This document shows positions 33,000 to 43,101 of a stretch of 64,000 bases of DNA, piece by piece. Each line of letters starts with the position of its first letter. Positions within the stretch are counted from its first letter, which is position 1. The translations under genes and the position numbers were made by a program. This stretch comes from Watersipora subatra (taxonomy: Eukaryota > Bryozoa > Gymnolaemata > Cheilostomatida > Watersiporidae), in the NCBI RefSeq assembly GCF_963576615.1, contig NC_088717.1, forward strand, positions 54,470,526 through 54,534,525. The letters run 5' to 3'. Below the pieces are notes generated by a model that saw only the letters and a list, made by a program, of their open reading frames with translations, did no database searches and was not told the DNA's origin.

Positions 33000-34125
33000 T
33001 TCCATATTACAGGTTGTTTTTCATAATGTTATCAAATAAATCATTTGACAATATTGCCCTATGTCAGTATAGCGTATGATAATAGTAGTCTATGGGAACA
33101 ACATCAATTTAGATGAAACATTTTAAAAATATGATTTGTGTTGATTGTTAGCTTTTGTTCATTTTATTTTTTCTATTTAAGACGCATGTGATAACTCTTT
33201 GGAAACTATGCAGTGATTTGATGCACTGCGAAAGCTGTTTAGATAGGCAAATATGTACGCATTTCCTTTAAAAATGGGCTTAGTGAAAATCATGTGATCT
33301 GAAATGAACGTGAGCATGACTATCATTAATCCAAAACAAATGTAATATTTCCTGTTTGAGGCTAGCTAGGTGATGTTGCAAATAAAGTTTAAAACCTGGC
33401 ACCTGGGTAGATTCTTAAAAACTATTTGCAGTGTCTGGAGATTTTGAAGCCACCATAGCATTTACAACATGTCTCACTTGCTGAGTCTGCTTGCATTTTA
33501 GCTAACCATAAAGCTTTGCGCAGAATAAAATACTGTAGAGCAAAGTAGACAGAAAATACTAAATTCATCGAATATTTGTAAATTGTATATGCTAGCAAGA
33601 GCAAACTTTATGAGAGTAAACATTTGATTTGTCTTTGATTTGGTGTATAAAGCATCGAATGTTATAATCTTGTTATTGTATATGACCAGCAGTACTGAAT
33701 AAGTTTCTTTGTTCTCCAGATTTAACTCCTGCGTCTTTGATATTACATAATCATAAGCAAGACACTACAGGCTCAAGGTATGACAGGCAAAGATTGAGAA
33801 GCGATAACATGTTGGGTCAGACAAATCGCAAACAGCATCAAAATTTCACTAATGCCGTGAGACATTTTCAGAGTAATTATGGAAAAAAGAGCAACTATCA
33901 GTAACACAAAGTACAATTAGATGGGTTTTCCAAACATTGAAACTGTAGATAAAATTTACAACCCAAGTTGTCAATGACCAGTTATAAAATAATTCTCATA
34001 AAACTGATTAGTTCAAATTAGCAATCACAATAACAATAGAACAATAAGTAAATTATTGCACTATTGATATCTAAAATTAGTTTGCTACACTGCAATCTAT
34101 AAAAAATTCTTGCGAATGTCAAATA
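33000..34125. repeat. Long internal repeat, unit 2
   Basis: Same markers as unit 1 (AAAGCTGTTTAGATAGGCAA near 33230, TAATCATAAGCAAGACAC near 33750). It lacks the 3' extension of units 1 and 3. Confidence 0.75.
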
Positions 34126-34129
34126 GGAT

Positions 34130-35445
34130 GTTTCCATGTGAAATATTTGACAACATTGATCTATGTCTGTATAGTTTATGATAACAGTGATCTTTGTGTG
34201 CAACATCAATTCAGATGTAATATTTTGCAAATATGATCCGGCTTGATTATTACAGGTGGTTCACTTTATTTTCTCTATTTAAAACATATAACATTACTCT
34301 TTGGCGCCTGAGCAGTAATTTGATGCATTTTGAAAGCTATTTATATTGGCAAATAAGTACGCATTTTCTTAAAAAGATTGGCATAGTAAAAACCATGTGA
34401 TTTAAAGTGAACGTGAACATGAGTACCAATAATACAAAACAAATACAATTTGTTCTGTTTGAGGCTAACTGGGTGATATTGCAAAGGAAGTTCAAAATCC
34501 CGCGCCTAGGTAAATTATTGACAAATTATTTGCAGTGTCTGTGAAATTTACAAGCTACTATTTTATTAAAAACATGTCTCACTCACTGCATCTGCTTGGT
34601 TTTTAATTAACAATAAAGCCTTGTGCCAATAGAATATTATAAAATGGAGTAAATGGAAAATAATAAACTCATTGAATATTTGTAAATTGTATATGCTATT
34701 GAGCACAAATTTTATGGAAGTAAACATCTTATTTGTCTTTGATTTGGTGTGTAAAGCATCCAATGTTATAATCTTGTTATTACAGATGACCAGCAGTACT
34801 GAATAAGTTTCTTTGTTCTCTATATTTAACTTGTGGTTCTGCGATGTTACATAATCATAAGCGAGACACTACAGGGTAAATGTATGACAGGCAAAGGTTG
34901 AGAAGCGATAACACGTTGGCTCAAATAAATCTCAAATAGCACGAAAATTTTACCAATGCTGTGAGAGTTTTTTAAAGTAACTATTAAAAAAACAATCAAC
35001 TATGACCAACAAAAAGTTAAAAAGTCGGTTTTTCAAACATTAAAATGTAGGTAAGCTTTCTAACAGAAGTAGTCAATGGCCAGCTATAGATTAATTCTCA
35101 TAATACTGTTTACTTCAAATTAGGAATCACAATAACAATAGCACCATAATTAAATTATTGCCCTATCGCTATTGATATTTAAAATTAGTTTGTTACAATG
35201 CAATCTATAAAAAATAATTGCAAAGTTTTAGGAACAAAATTAAAAATAGCATCTACTATAGATTTACAAATACTACAAATAGATCTACTATTTGGTATTT
35301 TCTGGTGATCAACAGAATTTTTGGTTTCATTTTGTGTTTTAATTATAAAAAATGTTTTTCTTTATATTGGTCTAACTTCTTTAGATTTTTTATTGTTGTG
35401 AATTTTTACAAATAGGTAGCAGCCTCTCTTATATTTATATATAGA
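34130..35445. repeat. Long internal repeat, unit 3
   Basis: It starts about 1.1 kb after unit 2 and carries the full series of markers and the 3' extension (GGTGATCAACAGAATTTTTG, CAGCCTCTCTTATA). Confidence 0.75.
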
Positions 35446-37307
35446 TTTTCAGTATGCATTGCTTATTTGCTGAGACGTTAGCTAAGCGCATTTGGCTTTG
35501 TATCGAATAACAAACAAAGTTTCATGCATTCACTGAACCGTATTAGGCTCTTACATATATACATTACTGAAATCCAGCTAAAATTATATATGATGAATAC
35601 TACAATAAAATTAAAAAATTTTTTATCTTTTGCATTCCCATAAACGAAGTAGTAATAAACATTAAAAAAATCATTCATGTCGACGATTATTTGCGTTCAG
35701 TATTTCATACCCATTTAACATCCCAAAAAATCTTTTTATTGTTTGCGAGTATACAAAAAAACTTTGTATACTTAACTTTTTGCCAATTTCATGTGCTCGG
35801 TGGACAATTTCATGTGCAATCTCATGTGCACACTTTCATAATTATGCTATTAAAAGTTATGCATGACTTCATTTCTACTTCAAACTCAGTTCAAAAGTTC
35901 TATAGTTGTCTATGAAATCTTTGTTGAGTAATAAATATACATATTATGACACTTTTTTAATTTACTTTTAGGAACTATTAATTCTACACATGTATGATGT
36001 ACAAAGGATAACTCAGCATTAGGCCATTAGCGATTGGCATAAACAGACAACAAATTTAATTACGTTACTGAATTAATTTTGTTGCCGTATCTCGTTTTAT
36101 ACTGCTAGCAATGCCAGTCATCAACATATTTACATTGCGTCAGCATGAGTTAACTATTATAAACAAAAGTAAAAAGAACAAGTGAGGTGATGACAAGCAC
36201 TTTTTCAAAAATCCAAAAGCCAAAAATAATTAAATATATTCATTAAATGTTGACACTGCTGCTTAGTTTTACACATTGATAACCGCAATTGATTAAACTT
36301 GAAACTTGTATAATTCCATTGTTTTCAAGCCATACATAAAAAGCAAGCATAGGGACATAGGAGTTAAATTACAATCAAGCTTTAGATAAAAAGATTGGTA
36401 TTGTCAACATACTCAATATAAACTTGATGAAATATATATATTTTCTAAAACAACTATAAGTATTTTCAATGAGGAGCGATAAATGTATGGCAGAATTTTC
36501 CATCTAGCTATTTCATTCTCAAAAGATATACTACCTTGTCAATCTTTGTAATTGACTCTGATCTTTTAGTAGCAACGAAAGTTTTTTAAGACTATGTGAA
36601 ATTAACCTGAGATTTTATGCAGCTATAACTTATGTAAAAAATGTACGTAATGAATTCAAACAAATCTTTTGAATAATAAAGCGCAATTTTTTGTAATTGC
36701 GTATAAACTACAACCATACTAAAATGAAAGCTAATAAGTGAAGAAGGATGCATATGTGAGAATATTTGAAAAAGTACAAGAGCTCTCAAGGATTATTAAA
36801 GGCCTGAACTATTGAAGGAAGCAAACGAGACACACTTTCAAATGTCTGCTGAGCGTGTATAACTGCTGACCAAATACATTATAATGTAAAAAAAACTTTG
36901 CAAATGCTAAACTACAAAATACATTTGTAATGCAGAAGAGCAAATATAGCCTTTAACTAAACATAAGTTCAAAAATAATGTAAACGCTCAATTTGCTTCC
37001 GAAGCTACATTAAAAAAAACTCACAAATATTGTGACTTTTCACTCACAAATATTGTGAGTTTTCATCTCTTGTAATTTCATTCTTATAGAAACTCGCAAA
37101 TATTGTGAGTTTTTACAAGGTAGAAATTAGCTCCCCAATAAGATATAATGTCCCCAATTGTTAGGTAAAAAGTTTCTATGAGAAGAAAACTCCGAAAATA
37201 TTTGCCTATTAACAAATGGAAACAGGTCAAATGTGTGTGAGAATTTAACAAACTTTATGGGGACTTACATATTTTTTCACACACCCACACTCACAGATGT
37301 TCTCGTA
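35446..37307. other. Right arm of the element
   Basis: Bases 35890-36450 repeat the left arm in direct orientation. Bases 37020-37125 hold three copies of a near-palindrome, CTCACAAATATTGTGAG and variants. No supported gene. Confidence 0.55.
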
Positions 37308-37486
37308 CAAATGCAGGCAATTGGGGACAGTGCTCAGATTTTGTCGGGAGTTGGATTAAACTATATATTTTTTAGTTTTTTATAAGAAAAAAGGGTTTAA
37401 AAGATTGGGGACGTCCCCAATTTCTGAACGTCCCCAATTTGTCTGTTAAATTCTGGTGTGAGTCCCCAATTGCATGCATTTACAAG
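37308..37486. repeat. 179-bp inverted-repeat unit forming the right end, including the right TIR
   Basis: ACAAATGCAGGCAATTGGGG followed by AC (37308-37328) is a near copy of the left TIR in the left orientation. With the right TIR (37462-37486) it brackets 179 bp. Between them are further GGGGAC/GTCCCC words (ATTGGGGACGTCCCCAATT near 37404 and CGTCCCCAATTTG near 37428). The end therefore looks like a small inverted-repeat element in its own right, or an array of enzyme-binding sites. Confidence 0.7.
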
Positions 37487-37625
37487 TTCACACACACACA
37501 CGACCAATAGTTATAGCTGGACACACACGCATACACACACACACGACCAATAGTTATAGCTGGACACACACGCATACACACATACACACACGACCAACTT
37601 TGAGATATATATATATATATATATA
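37487..37625. repeat. (CA)n and repeated TAGTTATAGCTGG tails
   Basis: The R1 tail module (ACGACCAATAGTTATAGCTG, then CA repeats) occurs three times. It is the right side of the insertion target and is also present at 56020-56160. It ends in (TA)n. Confidence 0.85.
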
Positions 37626-37891
37626 TGTATCACTTGTATCACTTGTCATTAAATGAAGAGTTCACAGAAAATCATATAAATGGCCTATAATTTTGCTATT
37701 TACATTGTTTGTTAACCTCGCAACATACTATCAGAATAAAATTAGTGATTTGTGTAAATTTACAATGCTAGTATGTTGCACTCTGTTGAATAATCTGAAT
37801 CACAGGTCCTTCTGCTTCCTACTTTTCCAATATACATGTACATTCTACTGCAAAGGGTGTAACAGCACTTTTGAGCTTGTCTTTTATGGCT

Positions 37892-37942
37892 ATAGACCTA
37901 TTAACTATACTATAGTCAATGGGTCTGTGTTAATAGGTCTAT
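37892..37942. repeat. Foldback: 14-bp perfect inverted repeat
   Basis: ATAGACCTATTAAC (37892-37905) and GTTAATAGGTCTAT (37929-37942) enclose 23 bp. It is present in copy 3 (56455-56505) and not seen beside X in copy 1. It could be a tiny foldback element or a regulatory hairpin in the X upstream region. Confidence 0.8.
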
Positions 37943-38111
37943 GATCATGACTAGTGACCACAGCCTCGCGCTGCGTTGGGTTATACAGTGTAATGGATAT
38001 TGCATAATTTACACTGAACTAATAGCATCTACTAACGGAAGAATCAACACATGCTAATGGAAATCAAATCTTTTAACCAACCATTTTCCTTTAGTAAGGC
38101 TCGCTTGCTGC

Positions 38112-38119
38112 TATAAAAG
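38112..38119 (+). promoter_or_regulatory. TATA box of X, copy 2
   Basis: TATAAAAG, followed by G, 86 bp before the ATG. It is a better match to consensus than that of copy 1. Confidence 0.65.
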
Positions 38120-38204
38120 GATTCGCGTTTACAGTCAATGCACATTTTCTTAACAGAGTTGAGAGACGATTCCACGCAAAAATCAACCCTGGTATTTAGA
38201 AGAC

Positions 38205-39712
38205 ATGACGATGTTTGATTATCGGACAACTGAAATAAACAAGGGAGGACAATTAACACCAGCTATGCATGCCTATGGAGCAGTGGGTACAAGGAGACCT
38301 ATAATCAAAAGGGCTGCCTCTTCGACGGACCGACACAACAGCAATTCCTCTGGTATATCTCACGCACCATATTCGACCAACCTTCCTCAGTACAGACTGT
38401 TTGAGAACACTCAACACCTTCTACCTTTCAGTCAATATCAACAGCCCTTCTACAACGACTACCTACAACAGTTGCCTGTGTACCTACCTGCTCCTCCAGA
38501 GCAGAACACACCCTTTAGTCACAATAACTGGCCAGTTCTCCAGCAACACAACCATGCTGATTGGACTGTCAGCGCACCGACAACAAGACAGACAACTTCT
38601 CCAAAGATGCTGTCTTCAACCTCAAGAGACTCAGACACAATGAGTATACAGTAATCATTGTTGCACGGTTTGTTTACAAAGTTGCGCCAAGTAGTCATAG
38701 ATATATGCAGCCAAAACTGACCAAAACTAACAGAATACAACACTCTACTTCGATAAAAAAGACTTTGGATATAAGGCTCATTAAGGTAATATTATATTTT
38801 AGTATTCTCCCAACTCAGTCAACACTCTGGCCTCAGCCGTCCAAGATGTGCAAGTGTCTCCACTGGAAGATCTATCGGCAGAGACAGCAAGAGTTGAGAC
38901 CAACAGCAGTGACAGCGATGATGATGAAACAGAACACACAGAAACTCATCCCAACAAGTATCCAGTAGAAATAGAATATCATGAAAATCAGCAATGCGGT
39001 TTTAGACGTCAGTCCACGAGGTTAGTAGAATACTTAACTAGTTGTCTATGGTATGTTGAAGTTAGTAGAGCCATGTAATACTGGAGATATGAGAATGTAC
39101 AGACTATTTTTTACACCACTCAAACAGATGTCTATGTTTACAGGTCTGAGCCAAAAATGAAACAGCAACAAAGTACCGTATATGACCCTCTCACAGGACA
39201 GAATGTTCCACAAGTTCACCACACAAAATATTACCAAAAACATCTAGTTAGGCAGGGGACTAACATACGCTTGAAGGTACATGCACCTGGTACAGGCAGT
39301 ACTCTCATTATTCGCTTTTGGTATGCTGAGAGAAAGGAAGATGAAGAAGCACACTCTAACATTAAGTTTCCAATTGGAATAGAAAATCAGGAGTTATATC
39401 ATCCTTTCTGCGGCAGTCACCTAAGGGATGTACAAATGAGCTCTCAACAGAACAGCCATAATGCCTCGGTAAGTAAACAACAAACACAAAACAGTTCATT
39501 TACCAAACAAAATAAAATATAAATCCAATTTTAAGCCATAGCTGTTTATACAACAATGTACCCTTGATGTGTTTCAGCATGAGGCTATTTCCTTCAACCC
39601 GGTGGTACCTGATGAGGATTCTAAGAATGACAATTTTACTATAGCTCACATGGTATCTGATGCCCCTGATGCAGATGAGCCTTGGTTCATAGAACAAGTG
39701 AAGCTACTGTAG
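38205..39712 (+). pseudogene. X, copy 2: all four exons present, first splice donor GT changed to AT
   Basis: The exon equivalents are 38205-38639, 38803-39020, 39144-39468 and 39578-39712. The last three keep frame and splice sites, and the joined frame would encode 370 residues. The donor of intron 1 reads ACA/ATGAGT instead of ACA/GTGAGT. Unless an AT-AG intron is used, reading continues to TAA at 38652-38654 and gives a 149-residue N-terminal fragment. The nearest GT (38651) would shift the frame. There are many amino-acid differences from copy 1 (for example RF/PL, E/G, T/P in exon 3). It is called a pseudogene for the full product; the short product may still be made. Confidence 0.65.
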
Positions 39713-40030
39713 TGATGCCCGATCAGTAGGTTTATAGTTTAAGCACATGTGTGATTATCTCCCTTGCTTTAGGTGAAAGAATTTGATATTTCTCTTTGGA
39801 CAATTGCTGACATCGCTCTGAATTATGGGAAATAAGTTGTGAATTGAATCAAAGGGCTCAACATGAACCAGCATCTCTATACGTCAATCTATTGTGCACA
39901 TAGAGCCCTCATCAGTGATTTTTATGGTGTATATTTTTGCAAGTGTCTTACTTGATACAAAAATAACATTATTCAATTAAAAAAAAGGTATGATACTTTA
40001 TATGAGATATGTGAAACAAAATTTGGAAGT

Positions 40031-40073
40031 TTGCTATTGCAACACTATTGCAAGAGCAGTGTTGCAATAGCAA
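40031..40073. repeat. Hairpin with 15-bp stem, copy 2
   Basis: Identical stem and loop to copy 1. Confidence 0.8.
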
Positions 40074-40660
40074 TAATGTTGCAATGATAGTGTTGCAACA
40101 CTTATAATGTTGCAATATGGGTGTGAGAGTGGAAAGGAAATTTGTAAATTTTTCCAAAGTTTAATCACAATTAAATCATGGTGAAGAATAATCTCTGTTA
40201 GCCTCCAATTTGAGTTCTTACAACTCCCTTTAGTTAACAAAGTTGAATCACAGAATTTGTTATTTATAGCATTTTAATTGGTTTTTAATTATCGTTAAAT
40301 ACTTGTAAAGTTTGGTTACGAATTGTATAAAATAAATTGTTTGTATTATGTTGCTGTAGTCATCATTTTTGTGGCTGTTAGCGTAAAGTGTTCATGCCAT
40401 TGGTAGCTAGTGTCTGACACATCAGTGCTAAACATTGAGAGGGCATCAGACATGTCTTTATCCTGATGTCATACTTCTTATAACACTTCTAATAGCTTTG
40501 ATGTCGCAATCAAAGCTAGGTAAAAATGCATTATTATAGAGCCGTGTATTATTAAGTAGATTATTACTATTAATTTATGCTGCGCAACAAAGATTTTGGC
40601 GAAATTGAAAAGAGAAGAAAAGTGACCAAAGCGCCAGCCTCATCAGTCTAGCTAAAGTTA

Positions 40661-40706
40661 TACCATTATATCATTAAGTATTTAAATACTTAATGATATA
40701 ATGGTA
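40661..40706. repeat. 46-bp perfect palindrome, copy 2
   Basis: Same sequence as 7355-7400; it borders the 3' end of the Y array. Confidence 0.9.
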
Positions 40707-40961
40707 CATCTGTCTGTAAATGTGACACCTTGTAAAAGGGTACCTGCAAAACTTTTCAACTCTAGTGATAAACACAACTTAAATTTGAATGGCTTGTAGC
40801 ACTTGCAGAGTCTGATGAGTACCCTCTTTCCAGTCTTATAGTCATCATACGCTTTCCATTTACACTTCTGACTGTAGTGTATCTCGTATCCATCACAATC
40901 ATTAGCTCTACCTTGTATCAGAACTCCATCCATCTGACTGTATTTACCACACCGACAGATT
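40682..40961 (-). CDS. Y array (-), copy 2, third unit with extended tail
   Basis: The acceptor is TTGTTTACAG at the high end; the frame is ICRCGKYSQMDGVLIQG...CYKPFKFK with a 37-residue tail running into the palindrome. All six cysteines are kept. The tail is shared with copy 1, so it is old, but it has no clear constraint. Confidence 0.5.
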
Positions 40962-41097
40962 CTGTAAACAACATGAAGAGAAGATAAAAACATGGCTCAT
41001 CATCAATATTGATTTGCTTTGCGAAAAAATAGGATGCCTTGTTTCCGTTTTAGAAGTCCATTTGGTGAGCCTATAAATGAATAACAGAATAGAGTTT

Positions 41098-41278
41098 TCA
41101 GAGCATGGGCTTGTAGCACTTGCAGAGTCTGATGAGAACTCTCTTTCCTGTCTTATAGTCATCATACGCTTTCCATTTACACTTCTGACTGTAGTGTATC
41201 TCGTATCCATCACAATCATTAGCTCTACCTTGTACCAGAGCTCCATCCATCTGACTGTATTTACCACACCGACAGATT
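41098..41278 (-). CDS. Y array (-), copy 2, second unit
   Basis: It is exactly 181 bp, with acceptor TTGTTTCCAG, six cysteines and the ending KPML-TGA (41098-41100). It is the same length and phase as units 2 and 3 of the plus-strand array at 6603 and 6834. Units here are separated by about 135 bp of longer spacer that includes GCTCACCAAATGGACTTC. Confidence 0.6.
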
Positions 41279-41414
41279 CTGGAAACAACATGAAGAGAAG
41301 ATAAAAACATGACTCATCATCAATATTGATTTGCTTTGCGAAAAAATAGGATGCCTTGTTTCCGTTTTAGAAGTCCATTTGGTGAGCCTATAAATGAATA
41401 ACAGAATAGAGTTT

Positions 41415-41585
41415 TCAGAGCATGGGCTTGTAGCACTTGCAGAGTCTGATGAGAACTCTCTTTCCTGTCTTATAGTCATCATACGCTTTCCATTTACACT
41501 TCTGACTGTAGTGTATCTCGTATCCATCACAATCATTAGCTCTACCTTGTACCAGAGCTCCATCCATTTGACTGTATTTACAACA
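41415..41585 (-). CDS. Y array (-), copy 2, first unit with atypical 5' edge
   Basis: It ends KPML-TGA (41415-41417). The 5' edge is the CAAGGCTGAGAAG type described for 6387, with no phase-compatible acceptor. It may be a remnant or a differently spliced exon. Confidence 0.4.
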   Translation of the reverse strand, partial: CCKYSQMDGALVQGRANDCDGYEIHYSQKCKWKAYDDYKTGKRVLIRLCKCYKPML

Positions 41586-41669
41586 CGGAGAAACTTCTCA
41601 GCCTTGCTGTTAATTGGAGGGAGGGGCACAATTACTGAATATTGTACATGCAACAAATGAGACAACTAA

Positions 41670-42723
41670 AATGTTAGCCAACATGAGACTCAAACATGAC
41701 ATTCAGGCTAATAGACTGATGCTCTCATTACTTTCTAAATCCTTAGATTCGTTGTATCAATGAGGGAATGAAGATTACATTTTACAGAGAAAGTTACAGA
41801 AAAAGTGTTTGACCTTAAATTGCTGCATGACAAAAAAATGTGTCTGTAAATACTTGTCAAAAAATCGCACAGGCAAATGAATCTACTATGGCTGTACGAT
41901 GTTTGTACAATGCCACTGGGTTTAGGACTGTATAGGGATAATTAGCGAGCAATGAGTCTCTTATCCACATGTAGTTCCTGCTCACTGCGACAAGCGAAGA
42001 ATGTGTCATACTTCATTTCAGAGGGATTTGCAGGAACACAACAATAACAACTGATGACAAGGATGTCTGTCAAACCAGACTGACCTTCTAATCATGAAAG
42101 TCTGTTGTATGGAGATTGTTGATACTAATGGGATATATCAGGTTTCTACACTGTATATCGCCATGTTTATATCACTAAGTTTGAGCCAATCCGCAAGTTA
42201 TCCTCATCATAGAAACGGCATAAATCTACAGGCTAAGTGAGTTTTGCTACTCACAAACCTTTATCGAATTCATCATGCACGTGAATGATAGAAACGGCAC
42301 GTGCGAATGATGAGTATTAAAATATCATTAAAATATCGCGCAAGCTACTCCATTGTAAACATTTTCACACTTCGGAAGTTTTTTTCTATTTGAGCAGTTC
42401 AAATGCGCTAATGTTCCAAATGAATGCTGCTAAGCCAAGCGCGACAAGACTGTTTCGCTTCTTATGGGGTCATTAATTAGCTTAATGATGTAATTGTGTC
42501 AAAAGAATCGATCAAATGAAAATAAAACCCAATAAAAGGCTAAAACATCAGCTACAAGTTTATGTCATTTTTGTCTTTGTAAACTAACCCTGTCCAGAGA
42601 TATAATCGATTGAATGAGATCATTTTTAAGACGCTCAGATTCGAGCGATGCTTTATTCGTGATGTGTATAGTAATACATATGAAACGAGTCTACGAGCGA
42701 TAAACATATGACTTTTTCTTTAG
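41670..42723. other. Spacer between Y and W in copy 2
   Basis: Counterpart of 11830-12888. The short frame seen in copies 1 and 3 is cut by TGA near 42238. No gene was seen. Confidence 0.5.
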
Positions 42724-42751
42724 CCAATCATCAGCATGAAATTTTTATATA
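42724..42751 (+). promoter_or_regulatory. CCAAT and TATA elements of the first W gene, copy 2
   Basis: CCAAT at 42724-42728 and TATATA at 42746-42751, in the same context as copy 1. Confidence 0.7.
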
Positions 42752-42924
42752 GGTGACGATAAATACTATCCCTTGTAAAACGCATTGTCTGTGATCTCGA
42801 AGATTCTCGTTGTTAGGGAATTTACTCCATTACTAGGTAGCACATCGACTGAATTAATTGACATCGTAAATTTACTGAATTACTGGAATGACACATTTTA
42901 TTGACGAACAACAGAATTGTAACA

Positions 42925-43101
42925 ATGCTTCCAGTTCCAGCAAAGGTGACTCAAAAGTTTTCTGAGCATCAGGAGGTTAAAGATTGGAGCAGACAGCTTA
43001 TGGTTAGAGCTGACAGGCGTCAGCAGCGTTATGGTGAAGAGGAAGATAGGAGAATGGAGACAAATCTATCTTTAAGTTTTAGTCTCCTGTATATATTCTA
43101 A
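42925..43101 (+). CDS. W-a, copy 2: diverged W with lost exon-1 donor (58 residues)
   Basis: It begins MLPVPAKVTQKFSEHQEVKD and keeps the RADRRQQRYGEEEDRRME stretch. GAG/GTAAAT of the other copies is replaced by GAGACAAAT, so no donor is present there and the frame runs on to a hydrophobic end, SLSFSLLYIF, at TAA 43099-43101. No copy of exon 2 follows before the next promoter. It may make a shorter protein with a different C terminus, or be decaying. Confidence 0.5.
   Translation: MLPVPAKVTQKFSEHQEVKDWSRQLMVRADRRQQRYGEEEDRRMETNLSLSFSLLYIF

Larger units (their letters stand above)
25392..37486. mobile_element. 12.1-kb terminal-inverted-repeat element with an empty counterpart in copy 2
   Basis: The left end reads CTTGTAAACGCATGCAATTG then GGGAC. 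The right end is its reverse complement over 25 bases with one difference (C/T at base 9). Both ends sit in a CA tract. In copy 2 the corresponding R1 tail runs from GCATACACACACAC straight into ACACGACCAATAG near 56050 with nothing between. The target duplication cannot be read because the target is itself (CA)n. No frame longer than about 90 codons is present and none resembles a transposase, so it would have to be moved by enzymes encoded elsewhere. The content is a satellite core, three long repeats, and arms with direct-repeat similarity. The alternative, a deletion in copy 2 between CA tracts, would not explain the matched inverted ends. Confidence 0.8.

Noticed and set aside
25392..37486. 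Polinton/Maverick or other self-coding large transposon
   Set aside because: No polymerase, integrase, protease or transposase-like frame could be found; the ends are 25 bp rather than hundreds of bp.
38205..39712. X copies 2 and 3 as fully functional genes
   Set aside because: The first donor is AT, and the nearest alternative GT shifts the frame; full-length product is not supported without transcript data.
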